The notes under the pieces: model-generated
Told to the model about the DNA's origin: nothing
What the model saw: only the letters and a program-made list of their open reading frames with translations
The model's database searches: none
Translations under genes and position numbers: made by a program
Source: Corynebacterium sp. NML130628
GTDB lineage: Bacteria; Actinomycetota; Actinomycetes; Mycobacteriales; Mycobacteriaceae
Length of the DNA: 64,000 nucleotides
Reading direction: 5' to 3'
Assembly: GCF_001875665.1 (NCBI RefSeq)
Contig: NZ_MLAL01000015.1
Coordinates: 1 to 64,000 of the forward strand
Part shown: positions 26,410 to 34,575 of the stretch, piece by piece
Layout: each line of letters starts with the position of its first letter
How positions within the stretch are numbered: position 1 is the stretch's first letter

Positions 26410-27567
26410 CTAGAACCTTGGATGAAGCGCCGGGGCCTGAGTTTCGATTGTGAGATTGAAGAGGTCACCGAGAACCTTCACGGTGCGCTCAGCGGCGTGG
26501 CCATCACCGTAAGGATTCACTGCGTTTCTCATGGCAGCATGAGCATCCGGATTGTCGAGGAGTTCCGTGGCTTCCGAAATGATGGAGTCCGGGTCTGGGC
26601 CAATCATCTTTACAACACCGGCTTCAATGGCCTCTGGGCGCTCTGTTGTGTCTCGGATCAACAGCGCCGGCAGTCCCAGTGCTGGTGCTTCTTCTTGCAC
26701 TCCGCCAGAATCGGTGATGATGAGGTCAGACTGTTTCATAAGGTGGATGAATTCGTCGTAGGGGAGCGGGCCCGTGGCTACTACGTTTGGGAGGTGCTCG
26801 ACACTCGGGAGGAGGCATTCCCGAATACGAGGGTTCAAATGCATCGGTACAAGGAACGCTGTGTCACTGTACCGCTCTGCTAGGGTCCCGAGGGCGACTC
26901 CGATTCTTGCGAGGGAATCAAGATTTTCTCGCCTGTGAGAGGTGAAGATGACGCGGTGATCGAAGTTGCGCAGCGCATCTTCCACAGAGGTGTTAGTGAA
27001 GTGGCTTTCTTTCGCTGCAGTTTCGAGCAGAGCATCAATGACAGTATTGCCGGTGACGACAATTGCATCTTCCGAAATGCCTTCGGCGATGAGATTGTTT
27101 TTTGCGCGGTTTGTTGGAGTGAGATGCAGTGATGCTATCGCCGAAATGATCTTACGGTTCGCTTCTTCTGGGAATGGGGAGCTCAAGTTGAATGAGCGAA
27201 GCCCGGCCTCAATGTGGACGATCTTTGCCTTGCGATTAAAGCCAGCTATCGCAGCAGATGCTGCCGATGAAGTATCTCCCTGAACGATGAGTGCATCGGG
27301 TTCGAACTCTTTCAGAACTTTATCAAGGCGTTTGAGTGCTCGCGACATAATTCGGTTCAGCGGCTGTTTCCGATGCATCAATCCGAGATCCAGATCCGGC
27401 TGAAAGCCGAACAGCTCTGTGACTTGGGGAAGCATTTCGCGGTGCTGCCCGGTGGACACGACCAGCGTTTCAAATTCGTCGTGAGCGCGCAGTTCCTTAA
27501 TGACCGGTGCAAGCTTGATTGCCTCCGGGCGCGTGCCGTAGACAACCATGATCTTTGCAGGGGTCAT
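26410..27567 (-). CDS. wecB: UDP-N-acetylglucosamine 2-epimerase, non-hydrolysing
   Basis: 385 aa, full length. VVYGTRPEAIKLAPV at the N-terminus, VQGDTSSA, HIEAGLRSFN, FPEEANRKI and the UDP-binding SGGVQEEAPALG identify WecB/MnaA. It interconverts UDP-GlcNAc and UDP-ManNAc in the cytosol. Together with the downstream wecC it supplies UDP-ManNAcA. UDP-ManNAc is also the classic donor for the TagA linkage-unit step in teichoic acid, but no tagA-like gene is visible in the window. A GAGGAA site precedes the ATG. The pair closes the polymer locus on its right side. Confidence 0.95.
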   Translation of the reverse strand: MTPAKIMVVYGTRPEAIKLAPVIKELRAHDEFETLVVSTGQHREMLPQVTELFGFQPDLDLGLMHRKQPLNRIMSRALKRLDKVLKEFEPDALIVQGDTSSAASAAIAGFNRKAKIVHIEAGLRSFNLSSPFPEEANRKIISAIASLHLTPTNRAKNNLIAEGISEDAIVVTGNTVIDALLETAAKESHFTNTSVEDALRNFDHRVIFTSHRRENLDSLARIGVALGTLAERYSDTAFLVPMHLNPRIRECLLPSVEHLPNVVATGPLPYDEFIHLMKQSDLIITDSGGVQEEAPALGLPALLIRDTTERPEAIEAGVVKMIGPDPDSIISEATELLDNPDAHAAMRNAVNPYGDGHAAERTVKVLGDLFNLTIETQAPALHPRF

Positions 27568-27714
27568 CTGGATTCCTCATCTGGCTCTAGAAACTGCTGA
27601 ATTTGCTGGTACCTTAACTGTTTGATGGTAGCAACTGTAGGGGCCGTTTCAAATTGCCTTGAACATGTTGTAATGTGTTCCCGGAACTGGTGCGTTTGAG
27701 CCCTGTTCATGGAA

Positions 27715-27788
27715 GGGGCTATAGCTCAGTCGGTTAGAGCCGCGGACTCATAATCCGCTGGTCGCGGGTTCGAGCCCCGCTGGCCCCA
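27715..27788 (+). tRNA. tRNA with CAT anticodon (Met elongator or Ile2)
   Basis: Cloverleaf of 74 nt: acceptor GGGGCTA/TGGCCCC, D arm, anticodon stem GCGGA/TCCGC with loop CTCATAA, and T arm GCGGGTTCGAGCCCCGC. The anticodon is CAT. The sequence does not let me decide between elongator Met and the lysidine-modified Ile2 type; it is not an initiator, as the stem lacks the GGG/CCC pairs. CCA is not encoded. Confidence 0.92.
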
Positions 27789-28132
27789 CAAGGTTTAAAT
27801 GTAGGGTTACTTTCTGCTTTACTCAGGCAGAGGGGATGCTCTTCCGTCTTGTCCCTGCTGGCGTCGATTGAGCTATTTTTAGTGGGTGGCTGTTAGGACT
27901 ACTCCACCGCGTGTCGACGAATCAGCGCCAGTCATAATTGTTGCTTCGACATGTCAGCGGGAATGGAAGACTGTTCTAGCTCGTTGATGAAGTTCCACAG
28001 TGTTGGCATGACCGAAACGTGGTTCCGGGATCAGGCTCTTGAACTGTTAACTGCCTTGAGTTAAGCGGTCCAACTTTCGGAGCTAGTTCAAGTCATCCGG
28101 TCAGTGGTCTTGGGGTTTGAGCGCGTCATTGT
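27789..28132. other. Non-coding stretch after the CAT tRNA
   Basis: About 340 bp without a supported gene. It separates the tRNA from an accessory block (28133-33281), and tRNA 3' ends are common integration sites, but I see no integrase gene and no duplicated tRNA tail here. Confidence 0.5.
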
Positions 28133-28684
28133 TCACGGGATGTAAATTCTTCTTAGCGGAGAAAAGCAGTTCGTTCGGGCAAGAGTCTTTGACACTTCCA
28201 ATTGCATTTGGTGGGTAGCCACCTTCCCGCCAGTGCGGCGATCGTGTTCCAGGAGTCTTGCCTTGGCGTCACTAATATCATCTTTGCATTTTTCTACACA
28301 TTTACGCATTTCATGTTGTGTTATTTCCAAATCTAGTTCCTGTATATACTCTTTGTAACGATCAAAAAGATTCAAATAATTGTTCGAATCCACCGGTGGT
28401 TCATCAACTTCTGTCTTAGCTTTAAGCATTTTTCTGATGCAATCGGATACAGCCCGGCGTTGACGTGCGTAATCCTCGATTTTTACCTGTCGCAACCGCT
28501 CTTCCTCGCGTGTTTTGTTGTCGATTTCACGCCATTCTTCTGCCTTCGCTTGATCTTTGTCGCGCCGCTTATCTGCCTTTCGATTGTTATAAAACACACC
28601 AAAGAGAGCGAGAACAGAAGGGACGGCAGCGCTCAAAAACGCCACGACGTTTTGAGGGGTGAACCACGAAATGAATGTGTCCAT
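28133..28684 (-). CDS. Membrane-anchored coiled-coil protein, unknown
   Basis: 183 aa. Residues about 12-32 form one hydrophobic helix (VVAFLSAAVPSVLALFGVFY). The rest is highly charged and predicted to be coiled coil (KADKRRDKDQAKAEEW and beyond). A TATGCT box lies 6 nt before the ATG, fitting a leaderless mRNA. No family recognised. The single-anchor plus coiled-coil layout recalls small accessory proteins of defence or phage-interference loci, and it sits next to a primase-helicase, but that is only context. Lower GC than the core suggests acquisition. Confidence 0.6.
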   Translation of the reverse strand: MDTFISWFTPQNVVAFLSAAVPSVLALFGVFYNNRKADKRRDKDQAKAEEWREIDNKTREEERLRQVKIEDYARQRRAVSDCIRKMLKAKTEVDEPPVDSNNYLNLFDRYKEYIQELDLEITQHEMRKCVEKCKDDISDAKARLLEHDRRTGGKVATHQMQLEVSKTLARTNCFSPLRRIYIP

Positions 28685-28722
28685 AACCTAAGCATAGGAG
28701 CGTTTGGTAACTATTGGGATAC

Positions 28723-28746
28723 CTACGCGGAGCAAGCTCCGCGTAG
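28723..28746. repeat. Perfect palindrome
   Basis: CTACGCGGAGC and GCTCCGCGTAG are separated by 2 nt. It lies between the membrane coiled-coil gene's promoter and the 3' end of the primase-helicase gene. It may serve as a hairpin that ends the helicase transcript, though no T run follows on that strand. Confidence 0.55.
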
Positions 28747-28891
28747 TCGTGCAGTCCATTGGACTTTTAGCTAGATATAAAATTGGGGCGTCAGCTGCAA
28801 ACTTGGGCTATGCGTTGGTAGGCGAACCACATACGGATGTGGGTGAAGAATTCTGTAGCCCGGGAAGGCACCGAGAAGCTGAGGTGCCGGA

Positions 28892-31192
28892 TTACACAAA
28901 ACCCTGCTTTCCAATGACCGCGCTACGTTTACGGAACGCTGCGGTGAGTGCAGGGACATGATGGTCGTGGAAGTCGTAAACGGTGGCGGTGCTTTCCGCA
29001 CCGCGGGTGACGCGCCCGATCTGCTGGATGACGTTGCCTTTGAACGCAACAGGGGCGGCGAGGACGAGGGCGTCGAGAGCTGGGAGGTCTACCCCTTCGC
29101 CTGCGATCTGAGTCATGGCGATGAGGATGAACTGGGGCGTGCTGTCGAGGGCTTTTCGGGTGGCTTTGCGGTCCCTGGAAGACTGCGCACCGTGGAGCGT
29201 AAACACCGGCACGGGGAGGTCGGGATAATTGTGGGTGAGAAGCCCCTCGAGGGCACTGATGTGCTCGCGACGCTTAACTAGCACGAGGACGTTGCTTCCG
29301 TCGGAGGTGGCGCGGGCGATGGTTTCGGCGATGAGCGCGTTCCGGGCGCTATCGGCAGCGAGGGCATTGTCGAGGTCAGGCCAGTAGAGGTGGGGCTCGT
29401 CGTAGGTGAACTCCGTAGTTTGCACGACGTAATGCTTGGGGCCTGCATGCTCGAGTTCCATCGTGTGACGGATGGGGCCGCAGATCAGCGGTAGGAGGGC
29501 ATCGAGTCCGTCGGAGCGATACGGGGTGGCGGTAAGGCCGTTGATGAAGCGGACGTTGAGGTCTGCGAGGACGCGGGTGAGGCCGGCGGCGCCGACGCGG
29601 TGGCATTCGTCGATGATGATGTAGCCGTAGTCGGTGAGGAAGTCGGTGCGTGAGTCGGCTCGGCTGATGGATTGGGCGGTTACGATGTCGATGTCTCCCC
29701 TGAGTTTCTTGGAGTTGCCGCCGTATTGGCCGATGGTGGGGCCGTCGAGAAACTTGGTGAGTGCTTCGCGCCACTGCGTAGCAAGCTCTACATTGGGAAC
29801 GATGATAGCGGTCGGTACTTGGCGGAGCGCGATCAGCGCGCAGGCCATCACGGTCTTGCCAGCACCAGGTGGGGCGACAAGTACGCCCGTGGGGTGCTTC
29901 CGCATGGCTGTGACGGCTTTGCGTTGTTTGGGGCGCAGCTCGCGGGTGAACTCGGCCTGCATGGCGCGAGGTTTGGGCGTTTTGCCGCGGCGGGTCACGG
30001 TGTAACCGGCGGTTTTCAGGAGAGTGATGGCTTGATCAAGCGTGCCGCGATCAAGCGTGAGGGTGTTGTCGTGCTCGTCGAAGCGGATGATGAGGCGAGG
30101 TGTTTGGAAGGTTGACAGGCGTTGGGCCTGGCGGATGTAGAACTGCGGGTTCGGGATAGCGCCGAGGTGTCGAAGTGCAGTGGCCGTGGTACCGTCGACG
30201 CCTTCGAGTGAGACGTGTACTCGGGAATCGTGTGTGACGAGTACTTTGCCGGTTCGCTTGAGCGCTTTGAGCTCTGCCTTGGTCGGCAGTTGGGGAAGTT
30301 GAGTTTCCGGGTCTGGCTGTAGGCGAGCAGCGATCCTCTTGAGCTGAGACTTGGACGCTTTGGAAATGGAGGCGAGCGTGGCGAATTGATCCACGGTGGG
30401 CTCGAAGGAGGCGTCGACAAAAATGGTGCGTTCCTCGGCGCGATGTTGGTCCGCGAGTGGGAGCGCGATGAGGTTGCCGAAGCCGCGGCGTTTGCCGGGC
30501 AGCGTGTCTTGGGAGGGAAAGAAGCGATCGAAGCTGGTGAAGAATTGCTTCGGGCTGGCCTTAGCGAGCAAGCCAGTACCTACGGCGCGTGCTAGGACAG
30601 CCGGGACGGGCTCGCTGAAGAAGAGCCACACATGAGCGCCGGTGCCGGAACGGGAGATTTCGATGAGCGGGTCGAGGCCGTACTCGCGGCAGCTATTGGC
30701 GTACAGGCGGGCGGCGGTGCGGAAGTCGGCGTCGTCGAAATCGCAGGCGAGGAGGAAGCAGGTGTCGCCCTTGCATAGTGGGTAGAGTCCAACGTGAAGG
30801 TTGTTGTCGCGGCGGAGGTGCTGCTCGAGGACCTGCGGAGTGAGTGGTTTGAGATTTGGATTGTTGCGGTCGTAACGGCCGTAGGATGCCGGTGACCAGC
30901 CCTTCTTCTCGCCGTTCTGCCATGCGGTGGCGTACACGTCCTCGCGGCCACGGAAGTAGTCGGCGAACAGTCGCAGCTTTGCGTCGGGGGAGGAGGCGTT
31001 GGTGACTGTCGTGGAGTCGGGGCGTTCTGGTGTTTCTGATGCTTTCGGTGGCGTGGCGGGTGTGGGCGGTGTCTTTTGGGGCTTGATTTGAGGCTCCGTG
31101 AGGAATGCCTCGAAATCATCGGTGCCAAGGAGCTTCGCGAGCGCGCGCTCCAGGAGCTGCACGCGGGTCTCGAGGTCGTGCGTGTCTGGCAT
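28892..31192 (-). CDS. Primase - SF2 helicase fusion, TOTE conflict-system type
   Basis: 766 aa from the ATG at 31192, which has GGAG 6 nt upstream; a TTG at 31276 would add 28 residues. A short coiled coil (VQLLERALAKLLG) is followed by an archaeo-eukaryotic-primase-like domain at about 60-290 (VYATAWQNGEKKGW, LACDFDD, EISRSGTGAHVWLFF, FGNLIALPL). An SF2 helicase follows, with Walker A APPGAGKT near 444, DECH near 527, LTATPYRSD and QQIGRVTRG. This primase-helicase pairing is that of proteins grouped as TOTE conflict systems. The nuclease often linked to them is not visible here or next door. Anti-phage or anti-element action is a family hypothesis, not established. Confidence 0.82.
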   Translation of the reverse strand: MPDTHDLETRVQLLERALAKLLGTDDFEAFLTEPQIKPQKTPPTPATPPKASETPERPDSTTVTNASSPDAKLRLFADYFRGREDVYATAWQNGEKKGWSPASYGRYDRNNPNLKPLTPQVLEQHLRRDNNLHVGLYPLCKGDTCFLLACDFDDADFRTAARLYANSCREYGLDPLIEISRSGTGAHVWLFFSEPVPAVLARAVGTGLLAKASPKQFFTSFDRFFPSQDTLPGKRRGFGNLIALPLADQHRAEERTIFVDASFEPTVDQFATLASISKASKSQLKRIAARLQPDPETQLPQLPTKAELKALKRTGKVLVTHDSRVHVSLEGVDGTTATALRHLGAIPNPQFYIRQAQRLSTFQTPRLIIRFDEHDNTLTLDRGTLDQAITLLKTAGYTVTRRGKTPKPRAMQAEFTRELRPKQRKAVTAMRKHPTGVLVAPPGAGKTVMACALIALRQVPTAIIVPNVELATQWREALTKFLDGPTIGQYGGNSKKLRGDIDIVTAQSISRADSRTDFLTDYGYIIIDECHRVGAAGLTRVLADLNVRFINGLTATPYRSDGLDALLPLICGPIRHTMELEHAGPKHYVVQTTEFTYDEPHLYWPDLDNALAADSARNALIAETIARATSDGSNVLVLVKRREHISALEGLLTHNYPDLPVPVFTLHGAQSSRDRKATRKALDSTPQFILIAMTQIAGEGVDLPALDALVLAAPVAFKGNVIQQIGRVTRGAESTATVYDFHDHHVPALTAAFRKRSAVIGKQGFV

Positions 31193-31296
31193 AGGAGACT
31201 CCGGTTGTTCAGGGGGATCAATGGGATCAGTGTAACTGGGGTGGGGCGGGTTGGAAGGCGGTATGCTGATTCGCAACGTGGAAGGAGGCGTTCAAG

Positions 31297-31497
31297 ATGC
31301 AGTTGGAGCTACACCGCACGAACGATGCTGAGCTTTTGGAGCGGAAACGCGACCTCGTGGCTCGGCTTGGGGAGAGGTTGGGAGGGCACCAGCTCACCCC
31401 GGATTGGCTACGATTTCTTGCAGACTCGGGTTCTTTCACGCTGCAGGAGCGCGCCATTTACGATGAGTTTTGCCGCGTGAAGGTGCTGTTGCAGTAG
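31297..31497 (+). CDS. Small conserved-looking protein, 66 aa
   Basis: 66 aa, preceded by GGAAGGAGG 9-10 nt before the ATG, which makes translation likely. The product is charged and helical (LERKRDLVARLGERL), with no membrane segment. It is divergent from the primase-helicase gene with about 100 bp between starts, so both may share a regulatory region. No family recognised. A regulatory or inhibitor partner of the helicase is conceivable but untested. Confidence 0.6.
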   Translation: MQLELHRTNDAELLERKRDLVARLGERLGGHQLTPDWLRFLADSGSFTLQERAIYDEFCRVKVLLQ

Positions 31498-31618
31498 GGG
31501 TAAGGCGCGCCGGGAAAGTGGCTTTCGCTTATCTATTAGGAAATGAAAGCCATTTTCATGCATGAATTGGTGAACAGGCTTCGCCATTGAAACTGCCCAC
31601 ATCACGCAGAGTCCCCAG

Positions 31619-32473
31619 TTAGGCACTGAGCCGACGGTTAAGGCTCTCGGCATGCTCTCGTATGTGGTTGCTCGCGATGAGTGTCACGTTGAGGTCATGG
31701 CAAAAGGCTTTGAACCGTTCGTAATTCTGTTGCTGGGCAGACGTGGTCGGGTCTAGGGCAACCGCAGTGATCGAGAGGTGGTCTTTACTGATCTCGATTG
31801 GGGAGTCGTTGTACTTGAGCATGCCGCCTTCTTGCCACAGCTTGTCGATCTTCAACGTCCACGCATCGATGCGGGACCGTGTTGTAGCAGAACTATTTAC
31901 TTGGAAATTGAAAGCCTGATTCAGTTCCAAGACAGTGTCTTCCCGCACAACGGCGAGGTTGAGATCGAGCTCGCGCCTGGCAACGGAGACATCGGCATCC
32001 GGAACTGTGGCTTTTCCGAGTTCCGGGAACGAGCGGTACACAGTGCGGATTTCCCTCTTCAACTGGCGGACTCCCGGTTTGACATCGCTTTGCGCTTGGC
32101 CGCCAATCAAAGTGTCAAAAAGCAACTGGGTTGCCTCGGAAATGTTTGCTGCATCCATGCTTTTGACCTGGTCGACTCGGATTATGTTCATCCAATGGCT
32201 ACTGACAAAAGTTAAGTAGCCACGAAGTGAATAGCGATCCCCAAGGTAGAGAGGTTCTGTAGGAGCAGAAAGCTGCTCTAGTTCGTTCTTAAAATTTTGT
32301 AGCGCATGTTTGATCGCGTCTCGATTATCAGAATCAGTGAGCGCTCGGTGGGCATCCTTGAACCGGAACTGCGATTGTCCCGTGTGTGGATCGAGCACGA
32401 TTACACCCACGCCGATGGTGGTGATCCCCATCGGCTGGGGGACTGCCCGAACGGTCCAGTAGTCGAATCGCAT
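31619..32473 (-). CDS. DUF3037 domain protein
   Basis: 284 aa. The opening RFDYWTVRAVPQPMG ... TTIGVGVIVLDPHTG matches the DUF3037 family, whose function is unknown. It starts 1 nt after the stop of the HipA-like kinase gene. HipA-like kinase and DUF3037 genes recur as a coupled pair in many bacterial genomes, which suggests a joint function, possibly toxin-antitoxin-like or phage-related. The long C-terminal half past about residue 120 is not assigned. Confidence 0.75.
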   Translation of the reverse strand: MRFDYWTVRAVPQPMGITTIGVGVIVLDPHTGQSQFRFKDAHRALTDSDNRDAIKHALQNFKNELEQLSAPTEPLYLGDRYSLRGYLTFVSSHWMNIIRVDQVKSMDAANISEATQLLFDTLIGGQAQSDVKPGVRQLKREIRTVYRSFPELGKATVPDADVSVARRELDLNLAVVREDTVLELNQAFNFQVNSSATTRSRIDAWTLKIDKLWQEGGMLKYNDSPIEISKDHLSITAVALDPTTSAQQQNYERFKAFCHDLNVTLIASNHIREHAESLNRRLSA

Positions 32474-32474
32474 G

Positions 32475-33281
32475 TCAGATTCCTTGCTTGTCTCGGTAGC
32501 GCTTTAATATATCGCCGGTAGTGTCTTTTCGCGACAAGGCATAATTTATGAGCGCGTTCGCTTCGCTTTCGGAAATACCCCACTCGGGTGGTAGAGCATC
32601 CCACAACACATCACACAGTGATTTATCGAGCCTATCAAGAGCGTCTATCGCTTTATTCCAAGACCGTGTCGGAATTTTCTCCCGCAGCATTGGAATACGA
32701 GGCACTCCGGTTGGTGAATCAATAGGGGAGAACCCCCAGGGATACGGCGCCGAGTCGAACCAGAGCCCATGGTCTATTGACCACAATGCGTAGTCATCAG
32801 CACTGTCAACGAGTATTTGTAGATCTTCTTGTGCGTTACAGAGTACCCACATGGCAATCAGCTTTGGAATCTGGTTCGGATTGGAGTCATCTGTAACGTG
32901 AGGAATTACTTCGAAATCCTGCTGCAGGGTCCCGCTATGTAATGTCTCCGAGCCGAACAATGGGGTTCCGGAGAGCCGATATCGCTGCAGCCCAGCCCCA
33001 ACCATACTGTTGCGCAGCCCCTCGGGAACATAGATAATGTTCCATGGGCGAACTCGCGCACCGAGTCTATCTCCGATGATGCTTGCCGCTACTTCATTGA
33101 CTACGGCTTCTCTACCGTGATCGCTTTCGAGTCGTTTACACCAATACATCTTGCCGTCACTGGCACGGCCAAGGAACGGTTTTGTTCCTGTTCCCCAAGC
33201 GACCTCCCCGATAATCGCGAGTTCGATTCGCTCACGCTGTCGTCGATGGGCTTCAAGAGAAACTATGTTTTCGGCCGACAT
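32475..33281 (-). CDS. HipA-like kinase family protein
   Basis: 268 aa. It has the features of the short HipA-family kinases paired with DUF3037: an N-terminal lobe with KMYWCKRLESDHGREAVVNE, where the lysine and the downstream glutamate fit nucleotide binding, LGARVRPWNIIYVP, and a later catalytic-like segment YALWSIDHGLWFD. HipA kinases phosphorylate proteins such as aminoacyl-tRNA synthetases. The substrate of this subgroup is unknown. It has a GGAG site 6 nt before the ATG and is translationally coupled to DUF3037. The kinase fold is inferred from motifs; the canonical HipB antitoxin is absent. Confidence 0.72.
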   Translation of the reverse strand: MSAENIVSLEAHRRQRERIELAIIGEVAWGTGTKPFLGRASDGKMYWCKRLESDHGREAVVNEVAASIIGDRLGARVRPWNIIYVPEGLRNSMVGAGLQRYRLSGTPLFGSETLHSGTLQQDFEVIPHVTDDSNPNQIPKLIAMWVLCNAQEDLQILVDSADDYALWSIDHGLWFDSAPYPWGFSPIDSPTGVPRIPMLREKIPTRSWNKAIDALDRLDKSLCDVLWDALPPEWGISESEANALINYALSRKDTTGDILKRYRDKQGI

Positions 33282-33501
33282 AAGTCACTCCGCTCACTGC
33301 AAATTGGTCTTAATCGAATTGTCGTCTTATTGGGCTCCATCCTAATGGTTCAGAATGCTTGGGCGGAGCGGTTGCGTTCGTCAATTCCAAAGGGAAATCG
33401 CCGATAGTAATAGCAAGCCAGACGTATCGAGGTCCTGCTGCTGACTAGCTGGAAAACGCTGTGGAACCTAATGATTCCTGGGGTTGGGATCTTCTGGCCC
33501 A

Positions 33502-34281
33502 CTATTCGCAAGCGATGCCGTCGCCGTCGCGGTCTAACTTCCTGCTGTAGCCGGGTTGCCCTTCGTAGATTGGTGCTGCACCGGCTGCACGCGCTTCAGA
33601 ACAGTTGGCGTAGTAAACACGCGCTGGCACTGGGGCAGGCGCAGCTGGAACTGGCTGCTCGATTACGGGCTCGGGTGCGGGAGCCTGTGCAGGTTCTTCG
33701 ACTGGGATGTCGGCAAATTTGGCGATGCCTGCCGTGGTCTCCTCGGTCGTAGTAGTGCTCGGGGAAGCGCTGCTGTGAGTAGAGTTGGTGGTCGTCGACG
33801 TACGAGTTGTAGTGGTTGCTGCTGAGGTGGATTCACTCCCGGTAGAAGTAGTCGTCGGTGCAGCGCTAGTTGGCGTGGGCTCCGTATCAAGGGTGGATTC
33901 AGATTCGGGAATGAGGCTGCCACCGGCAATAAACAGCACCAGTGCTGTAAGCCAAACAACAGGCCATCGGCGGTTTACCGGGGTGAACTGAGGTGCATCG
34001 CCCATGCTGTTAAGGACTAACGAGTCGCGCTGGGGATCGAGTAGCTTGCGCAACTGCTCGTGATTCGCGGCGGCTTCTTGTGCCTCGTTGTAGTGCTTTT
34101 TATCTTGGGCCTCGCACCACATCCACCAGGCACCCGGCATAATGAATGCTGCCGCGAGCAGGATGCCACCAATTTCGCCCGAAAACAACAGGATGATTCC
34201 GACCGCTATCGTGATCCAAGCGAAGACTGTTTTGGTTTTCGAAGAAGACCGTTGCGATTGCGGCTGGGTGGTGTAACTCAT
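33502..34281 (-). CDS. Membrane protein with C-terminal Excalibur domain
   Basis: 259 aa. Residues about 20-60 contain two membrane helices and about 110-127 a third. A long Ser/Thr-rich linker of about 80 residues then leads to a C-terminal Excalibur calcium-binding domain (YYANCSEARAAGAAPIY ... KLDRDGDGIACE, with the EF-hand-like DxDxDG loop and two cysteines). The linker and domain would be outside the membrane. A paralogue of the domain is encoded at 40107-40643, and both lie near a copy of tRNA-Asn. Excalibur domains occur in envelope proteins and secreted nucleases; the role here is unknown. Confidence 0.82.
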   Translation of the reverse strand: MSYTTQPQSQRSSSKTKTVFAWITIAVGIILLFSGEIGGILLAAAFIMPGAWWMWCEAQDKKHYNEAQEAAANHEQLRKLLDPQRDSLVLNSMGDAPQFTPVNRRWPVVWLTALVLFIAGGSLIPESESTLDTEPTPTSAAPTTTSTGSESTSAATTTTRTSTTTNSTHSSASPSTTTTEETTAGIAKFADIPVEEPAQAPAPEPVIEQPVPAAPAPVPARVYYANCSEARAAGAAPIYEGQPGYSRKLDRDGDGIACE

Positions 34282-34324
34282 GGCTGACCTCTCAATTTAA
34301 AGGCACGGGATACCATCAGGGTAA

Positions 34325-34363
34325 GTGAAAGGCCCGAGGGTGCGGAAACCTCGGGCCTTTCAC
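34325..34363 (-). terminator. Terminator behind tRNA-Asn (first copy)
   Basis: GTGAAAGGCCCGAGG (34325-34339) and CCTCGGGCCTTTCAC (34349-34363) are perfectly complementary over 15 bp, with runs of T or A at both ends. It lies directly downstream of the leftward tRNA-Asn and upstream of the leftward Excalibur gene, so it separates the two transcripts. Confidence 0.75.
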
Positions 34364-34367
34364 TTTG

Positions 34368-34440
34368 CTCCTCCAACTGGGCTCGAACCAGTGACCCTTC
34401 GATTAACAGTCGAATGCTCTGCCAACTGAGCTATGGAGGA
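34368..34440 (-). tRNA. tRNA-Asn (GTT), copy 1
   Basis: 73-nt cloverleaf on the minus strand: acceptor TCCTCCA/TGGAGGA, anticodon stem TTCGA/TCGAA with loop CTGTTAA, so anticodon GTT. It is identical to the copy at 41181-41253. CCA is not encoded. Confidence 0.97.
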
Positions 34441-34575
34441 ATACGCACTAGGTGCGAAAGACACTCTAGCGCATGACAGGGAACAAGGGAAATCTGCGGT
34501 CCGCATAGACTGGGAACTGGCGTAAAGGTGCGTGAGTGGGCGTCGAAAAGTGGGAAGAAGCTGTAGCGTGGGGCC

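Noticed and set aside
27789-28132. Integrase or att duplication next to the CAT tRNA
   Set aside because: No recombinase coding sequence and no repeated tRNA 3' end could be found by eye in the following region.
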